Shown piece after piece: positions 25,701-32,365 of a stretch of 64,000 nucleotides of DNA. The translations under genes were made by a program, and so were the position numbers. Source of the stretch: Siphonodentalium dalli (Eukaryota > Mollusca > Scaphopoda > Gadilida > Siphonodentaliidae); contig CP136066.1 in assembly GCA_032622095.1 (NCBI GenBank), positions 94,695,319-94,759,318 of the forward strand, given 5' to 3'. The notes below the pieces were generated by a model. It saw only the letters and a list, made by a program, of their open reading frames with translations, had not been told where the DNA came from and did not search any database. Position 1 is the stretch's first letter. Every line of letters starts with the position of its first letter.

Positions 25701-27214
25701 TACCAAATTGCGTTCAACAAAATGTTGACATATAACACGTTTTGGAAAGTTTTATACTAGAGTTGACAGTGTTTGGCATTATTTTGTGTTAACTACAGCG
25801 TCTTTTGATTAAATGTTGTTGTTGTTGTTGGAATCTGATAATACGGGGACCATCGAATAGGATGGTGCACCTTTAACCGGTCGAAAGTTTAGCCTGTATA
25901 TTGCTTTTGACATTTCAGGTTAAATATGCCAGCAAGTATCTTATAGACTTGGTTCTCAAAGAAACAATGTTCGTCTCATATGCGCCATCTATGATTGCTG
26001 CCAGCGCCATCTACATCTCCCGTCGTCTGATTATGAGCATGAGCGAATGCGTTGCTTGGAATTGGCCAATGATACACTACAGCAAACATACGATCGTCGG
26101 AATGGCTGGCTGCGTGTCCGCCATGGCTCGAGCTCTAATCAATGTGTCAACATCACAGCAAACGGTGAGCGGGCGGAATTCTGTCCTAATATCGAGATTC
26201 CCCATCCGATCATGAACCATATATCTGCCATTTCTTAGTTTTATGTACCATAAAAGCCGCCGGCCATAGTGTCACCCGAAACGGTGAATTCATTTGGAGT
26301 TTGGGGTTTTGTAGAATAATAATAAATATACTAAATCTGAAAACATAACTATAACTAAAGCTATCATCCGGAAACCAAAATAATTGTCAAATCATAAGTC
26401 AACAATCTCCGATAAAAATAGGCGGACGGAACCTAAATTCGAAGAAATCCATCTATACCAAATTTGAAATAAATCCGCTAAATATATAACTGAAGTTATA
26501 TGTGAGGCTTCCTATGTTACACTCGCAAATATAGGAGAATGCACTGGCACATGATCTTTATTCTGCACCAACGTACATGGGTGCAGTTATGAAAGGGTTA
26601 AACTTGTAAAAACGAGAAGAACATGAAAAAATAGAAGGAATTTGTGCTTATATTCGTTAACAATAACCTTCAGTGACGAGATTCACCAAATTAAAGCCAT
26701 TATTTACACCTTATTATATAGAGTAATCAATTAGTTCCGAGAATTACGTTAAATAATTCTCGAGAGGTGGGAGATGTCGGTAAGAAACGAGTTTCTTACC
26801 TAAACGTCTCTAGCCTCGAGTGAATTATATAACGTAATTCTCGGAACTAATTGATTACTCTATTACACTTCTGCATCAATTTGATTCGCCAAATATGATT
26901 AAAACACCCAGAAGTAATGCATAAAAGTCCCGATGCGGAGAAAGATCAACCACCGAAAATTCAGTCTAGATCAGTAAGCGACGTAACATCAATGACATCA
27001 CGAGAAATGTATTGTTTATTGTCATTCTGTTTTCTCTTCGTACTATATACCATGGTTAGAAGATTAAATAATATCTATATATGTATCTTTAATTCGACAG
27101 GGCGCCAAAAGGAAGTACAGCAGTAAGAGTAAATTCCTGGGTATATCTTGTCATCCTGCTCTGGAGAGTCACCCGTCCCTGCGAGAACTAAGCACGAGCG
27201 AAACAGCCGTCTGA
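4591..27214 (+). CDS. CCNB: G2/mitotic B-type cyclin, 9 exons, 434 aa (gene span)
   Basis: Coding exons: 4591-4725, 5397-5544, 9771-9863, 10387-10535, 19555-19659, 23597-23752, 24316-24474, 25919-26164 and 27101-27214. All introns are GT-AG and phases match at each junction. The protein activates CDK1 at entry to mitosis, by family knowledge. Visible features: destruction box RKALSDVQN (residues 46-54); N-terminal cyclin box with EIRAILVDWLIQLQ (197-210); Lys254 and Glu283, which align with the CDK-contact residues Lys266 and Glu295 of human cyclin A2 and keep the same spacing of 29; C-terminal cyclin fold (about 316-397); C-terminal KRKYSSKSKF. Length is normal for cyclin B. LTGEIRAILVDWL and the C-terminus look B1/B2-like; FDINIP and VERFPP recall B3. 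The usual KYEE or KFEE is KLVE. Start chosen at GCCATGG (strong Kozak context). No transcript evidence is available. Confidence 0.9.
4743..4990 (-). mobile_element. piggyBac-like MITE, family a, in cyclin intron 1
   Basis: Begins TTAAACCCTTTCTTTAC and ends AGCATGGGTTAA, i.e. TTAA sites with CCCTTT-type inverted ends, the pattern of piggyBac-derived elements. The interior has the family hairpin ATAATAAGTTCA...TGAACTTATTAT (4893-4935) and the family motif GCAGACGACA. It begins exactly 17 nt after the exon 1 donor. Coding capacity: none. Confidence 0.7.
5397..5544 (+). CDS. CCNB: Cyclin B exon 2 (residues 46-95, destruction box)
   Basis: Acceptor ATATTTGCAG, phase 0. The first residues RKALSDVQN match the APC/C destruction-box pattern RxxLxxxxN, so the degron is encoded at the very start of this exon. 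The rest (QNIMVQKQAPNVKFHKK...) is basic and low in domain content. Donor TACG|GTATGT, phase 1. Confidence 0.88.
5605..5706. repeat. Stem-loop with about 31-bp arms
   Basis: GTCGCAATTCTATACGAAAT with TTATTAACC on the left, and the near-exact reverse complement (GGTTAATAAATTTCGTATAG...) on the right, with a loop of about 40 bp. It lies 60 bp into cyclin intron 2. It may be a small foldback MITE; no second copy was noticed. Confidence 0.55.
5707..6177. other. Cyclin intron 2, unremarkable AT-rich part
   Basis: No repeat or coding signal recognised on either strand. Confidence 0.4.
6178..6345. mobile_element. Hairpin repeat with two copies in the window, copy 1
   Basis: CTACAGGTCACAGTTCTAAA, then GCATTCCATGTATGGAGCTT, then an inverted counterpart TTTGACCAGTAGCAATGAAA. 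A related copy is at 34570-34745 (same order: GGTCAAA, ATTTCCATATATGGA, CTTTGACCTCTAGCA). Probably a short non-autonomous element. Confidence 0.5.
6544..7211. mobile_element. TIR element, about 670 bp
   Basis: Left end GTTAAAGGGGTACTGTACGC and right end GAGTACAGTATCCCTTTAAC are inverted repeats. The interior is AT-rich, with a G-run at 6786-6798 followed by CAGGAAGACGGCC and AATAAA sequences that resemble a LINE 3' tail. No transposase is visible. Confidence 0.55.
7229..7688 (+). mobile_element. Helitron-like element, diverged, 3' end missing
   Basis: Begins TTCTAATATATATTTTGGGA, followed by ACTTCTGTCTGT and GCTATGGCCGAGAAAACGGC. The body shares segments in order with the Helitron array at 11148-19270 (AAACTTCC, CCACGGG, TTTTGGA-AAGCTC, CACTCTCAGTCACCAAAAT, CATCGGGT). 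It runs into an AT microsatellite at about 7690 with no CTAG end. Confidence 0.5.
7690..7723. repeat. (AT)n microsatellite
   Basis: Uninterrupted AT dinucleotides between a Helitron relic and a SINE copy. A second AT tract lies at 8329-8352 next to the other copy of the same SINE, consistent with it being the SINE's 3' tail or a preferred insertion site. Confidence 0.9.
7724..7912 (+). mobile_element. tRNA-derived SINE, 5'-truncated copy
   Basis: Starts inside the tRNA-related head at GGCGCGGGTTCGAACCCGGC (perfect RNA polymerase III B box). It continues through a body nearly identical to the copy at 8083-8330 (GATTTGGTTTGGGGAACATC ... TCCGTGCCTCCATAACTCTG). The A-box part is missing. Confidence 0.75.
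7978..8045 (+). mobile_element. Second tRNA-like SINE fragment
   Basis: AGGTAGTGGGTTCGAACCCA contains a perfect B box, but the flanks differ from the neighbouring SINE. It is probably the head or tail of a different tRNA-derived element. It does not form a complete tRNA with a recognisable acceptor stem. Confidence 0.4.
8083..8330 (+). mobile_element. tRNA-derived SINE, full-length copy
   Basis: The head reads GTCCCCGTAGCCGAGGTGGT (A box TAGCCGAGGTGG). A long variable-arm region like tRNA-Leu or tRNA-Ser follows, then GGTTCGAACCC (B box). The body is near-identical to 7724-7912, and the element ends in an AT-dinucleotide tail. Both internal Pol III promoter boxes are intact, so transcription is possible in principle. 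It is not called a functional tRNA because no matched acceptor stem follows the T arm. Confidence 0.8.
8353..8687 (+). mobile_element. Non-autonomous Helitron-like element
   Basis: Starts TCTAATATATATTTTCGGAC after an A. Ends GCCCGGACGAAGTCGGG (short hairpin), then TCACCTGCTAG followed by T. A 5' TC, a 3' hairpin about 10 nt before CTAG, and insertion between A and T are Helitron hallmarks. Contains an internal duplication (TTTTGTCCGGGGAGTGTTTT at about 8460 and 8576). No Rep/helicase coding. Confidence 0.75.
8802..9027 (+). mobile_element. piggyBac-like MITE, family a
   Basis: Left end TTGAACCCTTTCAGTACT, then CATTGACGAGTAGTTCCCTT, the hairpin CAGATAATAAGT...ACTTATTATCTG (8860-8890), GTCGTCTGCTTTTATTACCT, and right end ATCCATTCAGTATAGAA. 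It abuts the hairpin element that follows. Confidence 0.7.
9025..9446. mobile_element. Paired-hairpin element, uninterrupted copy
   Basis: Two palindromes (9025-9115 and 9332-9424) flank about 215 bp of family body (CTTAGTCCTCATCTTCTCTG, CTCCAAATTGGCAGACGACA, AATCGAGGTTCCCAATGGGT). The right end GACAGGCACACTAAACTCAG is the outer terminal repeat seen at 28862 and 30386. This copy shows the empty target (TTCCCAAT, 9251-9258) that is occupied by a hAT-like insertion in the copy at 28862-30386. Confidence 0.75.
9496..9750 (-). mobile_element. piggyBac-like MITE, family a, abutting cyclin exon 3
   Basis: Reverse orientation: CCTTTCTATACTGCATGGAA at the left and TTTAGTATAGAAAGGATTAA at the right. 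The interior has the family motifs GATAAGCAGACGGA, ATTATCAGAACATTTCCCAA and ACTACTCGCCAATTAGTA, plus a G-run at 9581-9590. Its terminal TTAA lies 20 nt before exon 3, so the exon 3 branch point may lie in MITE sequence. Confidence 0.72.
9771..9863 (+). CDS. CCNB: Cyclin B exon 3 (residues 95-126)
   Basis: Acceptor AATATTTTACAG, phase 1. Translation DKRKIKQSKSVGAEVDPSDG is the charged linker between degron and cyclin box. Donor ATCG|GTGAGA, phase 1. There is no domain to recognise here. The call rests on phase continuity with exons 2 and 4 and good splice sites. Confidence 0.75.
9864..10386. other. Cyclin intron 3
   Basis: AT-rich, no repeat family recognised. The minus-strand open frame over 9875-10402 has no recognisable domain and overlaps exon 4, so I treat it as chance. 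Confidence 0.6.
10387..10535 (+). CDS. CCNB: Cyclin B exon 4 (residues 126-175)
   Basis: Acceptor CTTCTCACAG, phase 1. It encodes the lead-in to the cyclin box: GVVDIDFKNRNNHFYTST then YAQEIIDYMQ. This matches the cyclin B pattern of D-x-D, a gap, and Y-x-x-D/E-I-x-x-Y-M/L. Donor ATGCAG|GTAGTA, phase 0. Confidence 0.88.
10736..10886. repeat. 32-bp minisatellite, about 5 copies
   Basis: Unit GTTGAACAAACGCCATTAGA plus TGGTCCTGTCTA, with single-base variants and small length differences, 200 bp into cyclin intron 4. Confidence 0.9.
11148..12007 (+). mobile_element. Helitron-like element 1 of a head-to-tail array
   Basis: Starts TCTCATATATATTTTGAAGA directly after an A and ends with the hairpin AGCCCGGACAACGTCGGGCT, then CATCGGCTAG. 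It contains tandem units of about 122 bp (TGGAGCTATCGACTTGAAAT ... CGCATGCGCAGAC) and an internal duplication of the CTACGATTCTCGACCGATCG segment at 11225 and 11571. There is no Rep/helicase ORF, so it is non-autonomous. The next element begins at the following base. Confidence 0.75.
12008..12680 (+). mobile_element. Helitron-like element 2 of the array
   Basis: TCTCATATATATTTTTGAAG start and ATCGGCTAG end. The body includes CCAAACTTCCTATCCAAAGG, CACCGCAAACGCCACTTCGG, GGAGGTGTTAAGGATCACCG and CATGAATTAATTCATG (a perfect 16-bp palindrome at 12431-12446). One copy of the 122-bp unit remains at its 3' end. Confidence 0.75.
12681..13454 (+). mobile_element. Helitron-like element 3 of the array
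   Basis: Near-identical to element 2 over most of its length, but with two copies of the 122-bp unit. Same termini (TCTCATATATATTTTGAAGA ... CGGCTAG). Confidence 0.75.
13455..14166 (+). mobile_element. Helitron-like element 4 of the array
   Basis: Same termini. Internal sequence is rearranged: part of the 5' body is missing, and about 13720-13850 carries sequence not seen in elements 2 and 3 (CAACGCAACCTTATCGCTCG), followed by the CTACGATTCTCGACCGATCG segment and two 122-bp units. Confidence 0.7.
15751..15934. repeat. Long palindrome inside unit B, copy 1
   Basis: GAGTAATCAATTGGTTCCGA with AGAATTACGTT on the left and its reverse complement ending GATTACTC at 15921. The centre is CGAGTGCGCGTTAGCGCACGA. 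Arms are about 70 bp. The same palindrome recurs in B copy 2 (about 17620-17803) and independently at 26712-26865. Confidence 0.85.
17620..17803. repeat. Long palindrome inside unit B, copy 2
   Basis: Identical in layout to 15751-15934, 1,869 bp downstream, as part of the tandem duplication. Confidence 0.85.
19555..19659 (+). CDS. CCNB: Cyclin B exon 5 (residues 176-210, cyclin-box hallmark)
   Basis: Acceptor GATATTTCAG, phase 0. It encodes ARESRRSYPTKFITRTIELT then GEIRAILVDWLIQLQ. The IRAIL motif (198-202) corresponds to the MRAIL hydrophobic patch that docks RxL substrates, with Trp205 aligned to Trp217 of human cyclin A2. Donor CTACAG|GTAGCT, phase 0. It starts only 284 nt after the end of the Helitron array. 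Confidence 0.95.
20006..22325. repeat. 43-bp minisatellite in cyclin intron 5, about 54 units
   Basis: The unit is ATAATGTGTCGCATATTGAC, then TGGAGTAAATGATGATCACACAT. Common variants are GACTGG or GATTGG, TCGCAT or TCTCAT, GATCACA or GATCCCA, and a shorter form AAATGATTACACAT. A block of about 230 bp at 20867 recurs nearly unchanged at 21331 (464 bp apart), so there is higher-order duplication. Repeated open frames on the minus strand (MRHIICV...) are a by-product of the repeat. Confidence 0.93.
22326..23596. other. Cyclin intron 5, part after the minisatellite
   Basis: AT-rich, non-repetitive as far as I can see. A tract of T and pyrimidines (23557-23596) precedes the exon 6 acceptor. No coding signal. 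Confidence 0.5.
23597..23752 (+). CDS. CCNB: Cyclin B exon 6 (residues 211-262)
   Basis: Acceptor CATTTTGCAG, phase 0. It continues the N-terminal cyclin box: LSEDTLFIAVSLIDRVVF, then IGQLQLIGITCILIAAK and LVERFPPP. Lys254 aligns with the CDK-contact Lys266 of human cyclin A2. The family's KYEE/KFEE is KLVE here, losing one acidic residue. Donor CCTCCG|GTATGT, phase 0. Confidence 0.95.
24316..24474 (+). CDS. CCNB: Cyclin B exon 7 (residues 263-315)
   Basis: Acceptor GTTTGCAG, phase 0. It encodes VAQLCHLTEDSYNKDQTLCM then ERVILDLLAFDINIPTSFQF. Glu283 aligns with cyclin A2 Glu295. FDINIP is typical of B3 cyclins, while the rest fits B-type generally. The donor GAG|GTTAGA is weaker than the others. 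Confidence 0.92.
24475..25514. other. Cyclin intron 7, first part
   Basis: AT-rich. A (TA) tract at 24563-24580. A short inverted motif at about 25366-25420 (GGCCCCCGACGAAGAATAGT with CCATCGGCCAATGG) forms a local hairpin. No gene. Confidence 0.45.
25515..25878 (+). mobile_element. GGTACTCAATCCGATC-type MITE, in cyclin intron 7
   Basis: Family core CTCCTAAATTACTATTTCTT, GAGTCGATGAACACACCCAT, TCAGATATCGATGTTTGAAA. The right end GATACGGGGACCATCGAA... GGTGCACCTTTAA matches the right end of the copy at 36913-37364. It ends about 40 bp before the exon 8 acceptor. Confidence 0.6.
25919..26164 (+). CDS. CCNB: Cyclin B exon 8 (residues 316-397, C-terminal cyclin fold)
   Basis: Acceptor GACATTTCAG, phase 0. 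It encodes the C-terminal cyclin domain: VKYASKYLIDLVLKETMF, YAPSMIAASAIYISRRLI, then WNWPMIHYSKHTIVGMAG and MARALINV. This follows the B1 order AKYLMELTL, PSxIAAAA, and W ... GY/GM, MxxLAxNV. Donor CAAACG|GTGAGC, phase 0. Largest exon of the gene. Confidence 0.93.
26712..26990. mobile_element. Foldback element in cyclin intron 8
   Basis: The palindrome TAGAGTAATCAATTAGTTCC ... GGAACTAATTGATTACTCTA has about 70-bp arms. It is followed by CACTTCTGCATCAATTTGAT and GATCAGTAAGCGACGTAACA, the same order as in unit B at 15935-16060. So unit B of the composite carries a copy of this independently dispersed element. Confidence 0.75.
27101..27214 (+). CDS. CCNB: Cyclin B exon 9 (residues 398-434 and stop)
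   Basis: Acceptor AATTCGACAG, phase 0. It encodes GAKRKYSSKSKFLGISCHPA, then LESHPSLRELSTSETAV and TGA. KRKYSSKSKFLGIS matches the cyclin B C-terminal pattern (KNKYATSKHAKIS). No AATAAA was seen within 300 bp of the stop, so the polyadenylation site is not placed. Confidence 0.88.
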   Translation, partial: GAKRKYSSKSKFLGISCHPALESHPSLRELSTSETAV

Positions 27215-27714
27215 AAACCTTTCAAGGGAGACAACCGACGTTAAGAGGAAAAGAGATGTCTCATGGATGAGCCAACATCACACACACGGAGCTGGCTGTA
27301 GCAAAAGAAATGGCCGGTCCGATCACATTCAAGATTCCCCATGCCATTTGACACCATAAAGCTATGCTGAATGGTCATTGTCACATGGTTTCGCTCAAAA
27401 AGACACCCATGATCTCCCAAATCTGCAAAATGTCACCCAGTATCTCAGTCTCATACAAAAATAGGTTTTAAATTAGTCGCATGTTGATTATTATTATTAA
27501 CAATTATTAGTTTGTGATTTGAGTGAAATGTTAATCGAATTTGATTGGTATTCCATCCTCATTGACTGTCCAGACGAACGAGACTTTGAGATTCGGTGTT
27601 ACTTTTTGCACATTTGGGAGATCCTGGGTGTCTGTTGCAACCATTGGTCCGTTTTATATACCGGAACATAATTCGATCGCACACGAGCCTATTAAGGATG
27701 CAATATTCGAATTA

Positions 27715-28084
27715 ATGCTCCTAAATTACTATTTCTTTGGCTCAGAGTGATCAGATATCGATTTTTGAAGTTAGTTATTTCTCCAGATATGCTATTATTT
27801 GTGGCCTAGAAACACGTCGTCAAACGGACGGTATCGGACAAAATTGCGAATGAAGATGGATAACTCTAAAATCAAGTGGTAATACGGCCAAATTTCGTGA
27901 TATTCAAGTGATAATACGGCCATATTTAGTTCAACAAAATGTTGATAAATAACAAGTTTTGGGAAATTTGATACCATAGTTGACAGTGGTTAGCATTGTT
28001 TTGTTGCAATTAATCGATTCTGATAACTAAATCGTGTATTGAAGAAATGTTGTATCTTGATGACATGGGGACGGTCTGATCGGT
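27715..28084 (+). mobile_element. GGTACTCAATCCGATC-type MITE
   Basis: GCTCCTAAATTACTATTTCT, GATCAGATATCGATTTTTGA, GTGGCCTAGAAACACGTCGT, GATGGATAACTCTAAAATCA, then GACATGGGGACGGTCTGATC at the right. A short internal deletion removes the TTTGATTCGAGTC part. Confidence 0.6.
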
Positions 28085-28359
28085 TTGATGGCAAGTTATC
28101 GGCTTTCAAACGAGGGCGTTTCAATGCGTGTTGGATGGTCTCTGATGAAGAGCGTCTGTGCTGCCATCTTCAAAAAAAAAAAGAGCGTGTGTGATCGTCC
28201 TGTTCGTTTTCCACGTGATTTAATTGACGATTTTTTTTATTTTAGAGTTGCCTGTCCCATACAAATGATTGCATGTATTTTCCCTTTTGTTTATGTGCCT
28301 GGTAAGCTGATCGTAGTCAATTTTGATAATTTTGGTGTCTAATCGGACTGTTGATCCCA

Positions 28360-28523
28360 GCTGAGGCATCAAGACTGGCCCACTACAACAAACGATCGAC
28401 CATCACCTCTCGAGAGGTCCAGCTAGACTGCCGTCAGACTCCTTCTCCAACGAAACTTGCCCCAAGCACGCCGTCTCTGAGTGTACCAAGGCCGTCACCA
28501 AGTACACCTGCAGCAAGCAAACT
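28360..28523 (+). pseudogene. Histone H2B C-terminal fragment, frameshifted
   Basis: Frame 1 (28360-28422) reads [20 protein letters not shown], an exact match in kind to the conserved H2B segment before the C-terminal helix. After a frameshift near 28422, another frame reads [20 protein letters not shown] and SK, the H2B C-terminus, and the normal stop position reads CAA. No histone-fold N-terminal half is visible upstream, and there is no ATG. It is therefore a broken remnant of about 50 residues, lying 1.1 kb after the cyclin stop and abutting a MITE. Confidence 0.85.
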
Positions 28524-28555
28524 GTTTTCATACAGATTTACACAAAACGACCCTT

Positions 28556-28825
28556 CCATGACTGGACCTTCCTGAATTTTGCGAAAACCCTGTGACAATG
28601 CATTCTCATATATATGAGTCTCTCACAGAGAGCCTCGAATATATAAGCGAATGCATTGGCCTAACAACATTTTTACCTTGTCTTTGTAAGCCAGCTCAAA
28701 AACTAGTGCATGCTCTTAGATATGCGAGGATCGCTATGGGAGACTCGCATATATAAGAGCATGTACTGACATATGATATGTAATGCTGCGCACCAGCGCA
28801 TCTCCCGTCATGAAAGGGTTAAAGA
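28556..28825 (-). mobile_element. piggyBac-like MITE, family b
   Basis: Left CCATGACTGGACCTTCCTGA and right TCCCGTCATGAAAGGGTTAA (inverse of TTAACCCTTTCATGACGGGA). The interior holds two hairpins built from GCATTCTCATATATATGAGT and CTCGCATATATAAGAGCATG. Other copies: 50537-50766 and 56828-57092. Confidence 0.68.
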
Positions 28826-28857
28826 TGATCCATACAATTTGACACCTTTGACCTACC

Positions 28858-30390
28858 AAGTCTGAGTTTAGTGTGCCTGTCATTTGCAGAATGAGATTCC
28901 CCAGAGGGTGAATTTAGTGATATAGCGGGCGAGCATAACTAAATTCACCCTCGGGGGGACCTCATTCTGCTTAGTCCTCATCTTTTCTGGAAAGTTTCTT
29001 TATTATCAAATTTCAAAAGAAACTTCTTCACATGGATTCTATTTTCCTTTTTAGTTTAGTTTCTCAATATCTCCAAATTGGCAGACGACACATTGCATAA
29101 TCGAGGTCGTCAATCAGGGACGTGGCTAGAGGGTCTCCGTTCGGGGGGGGGGTGTCCACATTGGGAAATTCCAACTGCACCCCCCCCCCCCCCTTGAATC
29201 GGAATCAGTCCAAACACAAGTTTTGCATAATTTCATTTCCACCCCTTGCACCTCAATGCTCAGACCTTATCTCATCTCCTATATATTCATAAACCATGGT
29301 CCATGGTTCTATATTCCCGGTATGAGAACATTCAGATATACCTGAAAAATTTGCATAAATCCTAACATCTAGTGGTCTAACTCCAGACAAACGCACACGG
29401 CTACGGGGAAGAGACCAGGACACACCGGGCTGATCATGGTTGTTTGGCCCTGTGTGAGAAAATTTTGAAAACAATTAAAGAAAATCGCAAAAGCCTAGCA
29501 TCTAGACTGGCCTCACCTGCAGCTTTCCTATAGTGTTGGAAATTTCTAACCTCATACTCCCCCTCAGGTTGGAAAATTCTCCAACTGATGACCATTTCAG
29601 TCCACAAGTTTGACCAAATGTAGTAAAATATTGTTTTTTTAAAACTTATTAGAAGTTTTGTATTGGCCACGGGGGAGGGACAATGACACACCATGGTTCG
29701 GCCCGGTGTGCGAAAATTTTGAAATCTAAACAAGGAAATCGCAAAATCCTAGCATCTAGCTAGACTAGCCTCAAGCCTTCCTAGAGATGGAAAATTTCCA
29801 ACTGATGACACCAACGACAATGTTGACCAAATGTAAGACAATATTGTTTTCTTAAATTAACTAGCAGTTTTTGACTGGCCACGAGGGAGGGATCAGGACA
29901 CAAGCTTTCCAAGTGTTGGAAATTTCCAATCTGTCACCCCCTTGAGGTTGGAAAATTTCCAACTGATGACCATATCAGTCCAAAAATTTGACCAAAAAAT
30001 AGGTAATAATGCAATAATTGGTCCAAAAACAATTAATTACCCCCAATAAATTGTTTGAAAATAAAACTACAAGAACATTTTCAATCTATTCGTGTGAAAT
30101 TTCCAACAAACGTTTTGGCAGGTATGAAATTTCCAACTGTTGAAAATTATTACCAACCCCCCCCCCCCCCCTGTCGCCACGTCTCTGTCCCCAATGGGTG
30201 TATATAACAATATTCACAATTTTGGAACTTAAATCTTGAGTATGTCTCCCATATCAGATGAGGCCCAAGCAGAATGAGGTCCCACAGAGGGTGAGTTTAG
30301 TGATGCTAGTCCGCTATGCGGGACAGCGTCACTAAATTCACCCTCTGGGGACCTCATTCTGCAGATGACAGACACACTAAACTCAGACTT
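28858..30390. mobile_element. Paired-hairpin element with a nested insertion
   Basis: Outer ends AAGTCTGAGTTTAGTGTGCC and ACACACTAAACTCAGACTT are inverted repeats. Palindromes at 28886-28970 and 30269-30362 and the body match the uninterrupted copy at 9025-9446. The body is split at TCGTCAAT by the hAT-like element 29115-30187. Confidence 0.8.
29115..30187 (+). mobile_element. hAT-like element, about 1.07 kb, nested
   Basis: Ends CAGGGACGTGGCTAGAGG and GTCGCCACGTCTCTG are inverted. Flanks TCGTCAAT (29107-29114) and TCCCCAAT (30188-30195) are an 8-bp duplication with two mismatches, compared with TTCCCAAT in the empty copy at 9251. CAGGG-type ends with an 8-bp duplication are typical of hAT. 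The interior has repeated GGAAATTTCCAAC-like words and C/G runs, and no transposase. Confidence 0.75.
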
Positions 30391-30621
30391 GAAACCTACA
30401 TTGGTACGTGTTCTATTCCAGAAACATATTTAGATCATGCCAAAGGGCTCATTAATAGAAACATTGACGGTTAGGTACCGACTTTCAAAGTGGATTTTTC
30501 ATCAAGCGATCAATAATTCCAATGATCTTCTCTTATAAAGAGCATCAATGCTTTCGTTTCCACAATAACGGTAGGTGACAAAGAGCGTTTTAAATTATGA
30601 TCTATTGTGCTCTTCTTCTGC

Positions 30622-31009
30622 TTAACCCTTTACCCAACAGAAGGGCCCTGTGCCAATGCATTCTCTCATATATGCGAGTCGACCAAATGTCGCCTCGCAT
30701 ATATAAGAGAATGCATTGGCTTAACACATTAAAAATTATAAAATTGTTAAAGAATGTAAGAAAAAATGGTAAAAAGTGTTTTTTTAGGCCAATGCATTCT
30801 CTTATATATGCGAGGCGACCTATGGTCGACTCGCATATATAAGAGAATGCATTGGCACAGGGCATAACTGTAACCATCACAATGTGGTCAAGGAGCCGGT
30901 TCCAATGATATCCATATTTGTATGGTTCTATTGAGACAGACCGAAGATATTTGAGGCGGTTGAAGCTTTATTTGGCCGGTTTTGGCCGTTTTGTTGGGTA
31001 AAGGGTTAA
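30622..31009. mobile_element. piggyBac-like MITE, family c
   Basis: TTAACCCTTTACCCAACA at the left and TGTTGGGTAAAGGGTTAA at the right are exact inverted ends bounded by TTAA. The interior has two hairpins of the GCATTCTCTTATATATGCGA type (30652-30718 and 30784-30855), as in family b. The cleanest TTAA-bounded copy in the window. Confidence 0.82.
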
Positions 31010-31797
31010 AACTGATGTTTTTTTGTGGATTTTTAGCGATGACTGCCATACAATTAATGGTGTTTGCAAGTATTTTTCTTTGTAAGCTGAAAACTGACTT
31101 GGAACATTTTGACAAATTTTGTCTCAAATCGGACTGTATGGTAGATAGATGATTATTAACACAATAATATAAAAGACCTTAACAACATATTAAACAAAAC
31201 CATAGTATTGCACAGGAGCAGCATGGTGTAGCCGGCCGTCTTCCTGCTGCCCCCGATTAATGATGCAATATAAAAATAAAATGAATTACTTGCAATATTA
31301 CAGACTGTTTGACATTTGGATGGCCCGTTAATTTTAATATTTAATGTATCTGTAAATACATACATGTTATTTCGAGAATTATTTCTGAAGGACAAGAACA
31401 GACTTGTACCATGAATTCATAATGTCTGTTTCCAGTATTTATTCATATTTATTCATAGCCAAGCATGACCAGAATGACATGTTCTGGGCTACGTTGTCTT
31501 CCTCTTTTTCTGCAATTTCAGTGTCTTTCCAATATTGTTGTTTGTATAAAAAGTAAGAATGTGAATGGAATTTATATTTACAAATAATGTTGTTAACACT
31601 AAACATGTTCCGCTTTATATAGCTGAGAAAGGGCTGGCGATATTGCTTGTAATGTGTTTTGAACTGATTGAAGACTGTTTGAAGACAACACAGTTCCTGT
31701 TAGTTGAGCAGATTCTATGAATGTACATGTATTTCTACGCAAGAAGTTCGGTCCATCAATATATAGTTTTGGAACCTAAACATTCCATCTATACTGG
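31010..31797. other. Intergenic DNA, nothing recognised
   Basis: AT-rich, no repeat family or coding signal that I can support. Confidence 0.45.
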
Positions 31798-32060
31798 TTA
31801 ACCCTTTCTATACTAAATACTCATTGACGAGTAGTTCCCTCAGGGAATGTTCATATAATAAGTTGAACAAATGGCCCATGTCGTAATTATTATCGGAACA
31901 TTCCCACCTATGCGTCATTCTGATCTTGTATTTGTGTTTTAATTTTGTGTGTCTGTCTTTTATTACCCCCTCTTTTAAACACCCCTCCAAATGAATAATA
32001 TACCGTTGCAATGTATACTTTTATAACTGAATGGGATAATCCATTTAGTATAGATGGTCT
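31798..32060 (+). mobile_element. piggyBac-like MITE, family a
   Basis: TTAACCCTTTCTATACTAAA, CATTGACGAGTAGTTCCCTC, AGGGAATGTTCATATAATAA, CTTTTATTACCCCCTCTTTT, then ATCCATTTAGTATAGATGGT at the right. Nearly complete; a good reference copy for the family. Confidence 0.78.
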
Positions 32061-32365
32061 AAGTAAACTGACTGATAAATAAGAACAAATTAATCTGTGG
32101 AGGTTCAATTTGACAAGATATTTAAAAATTCGCCTGCGACAATGGATTCAACACTAAAAACACGGCCACCCACCCCCCCCCCCCCGGTATTTATTCGGGC
32201 TTTGCAAATAAGTACCCCCCACCGACATTTGATTCGAACATAAATTTATATCCGATCATCTATATTTCCGAGCACGGATGATCAACTCAGATGAATGTTA
32301 ATATTTTCCGTAATTTAGACATGAAAGTCGTGCGAACCGATATCACTATGGCACCTTCAACCCCT
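32061..32365. other. Intergenic DNA with a C homopolymer
   Basis: A C-rich tract (32168-32186) in otherwise AT-rich sequence. No gene seen. Confidence 0.4.

Noticed and set aside
31222-31260. LINE 3' tail shared with 6786-6810 (CAGGAAGACGGCC)
   Set aside because: Only about 20 bp match, beside a C/G run; too short to support a shared element.
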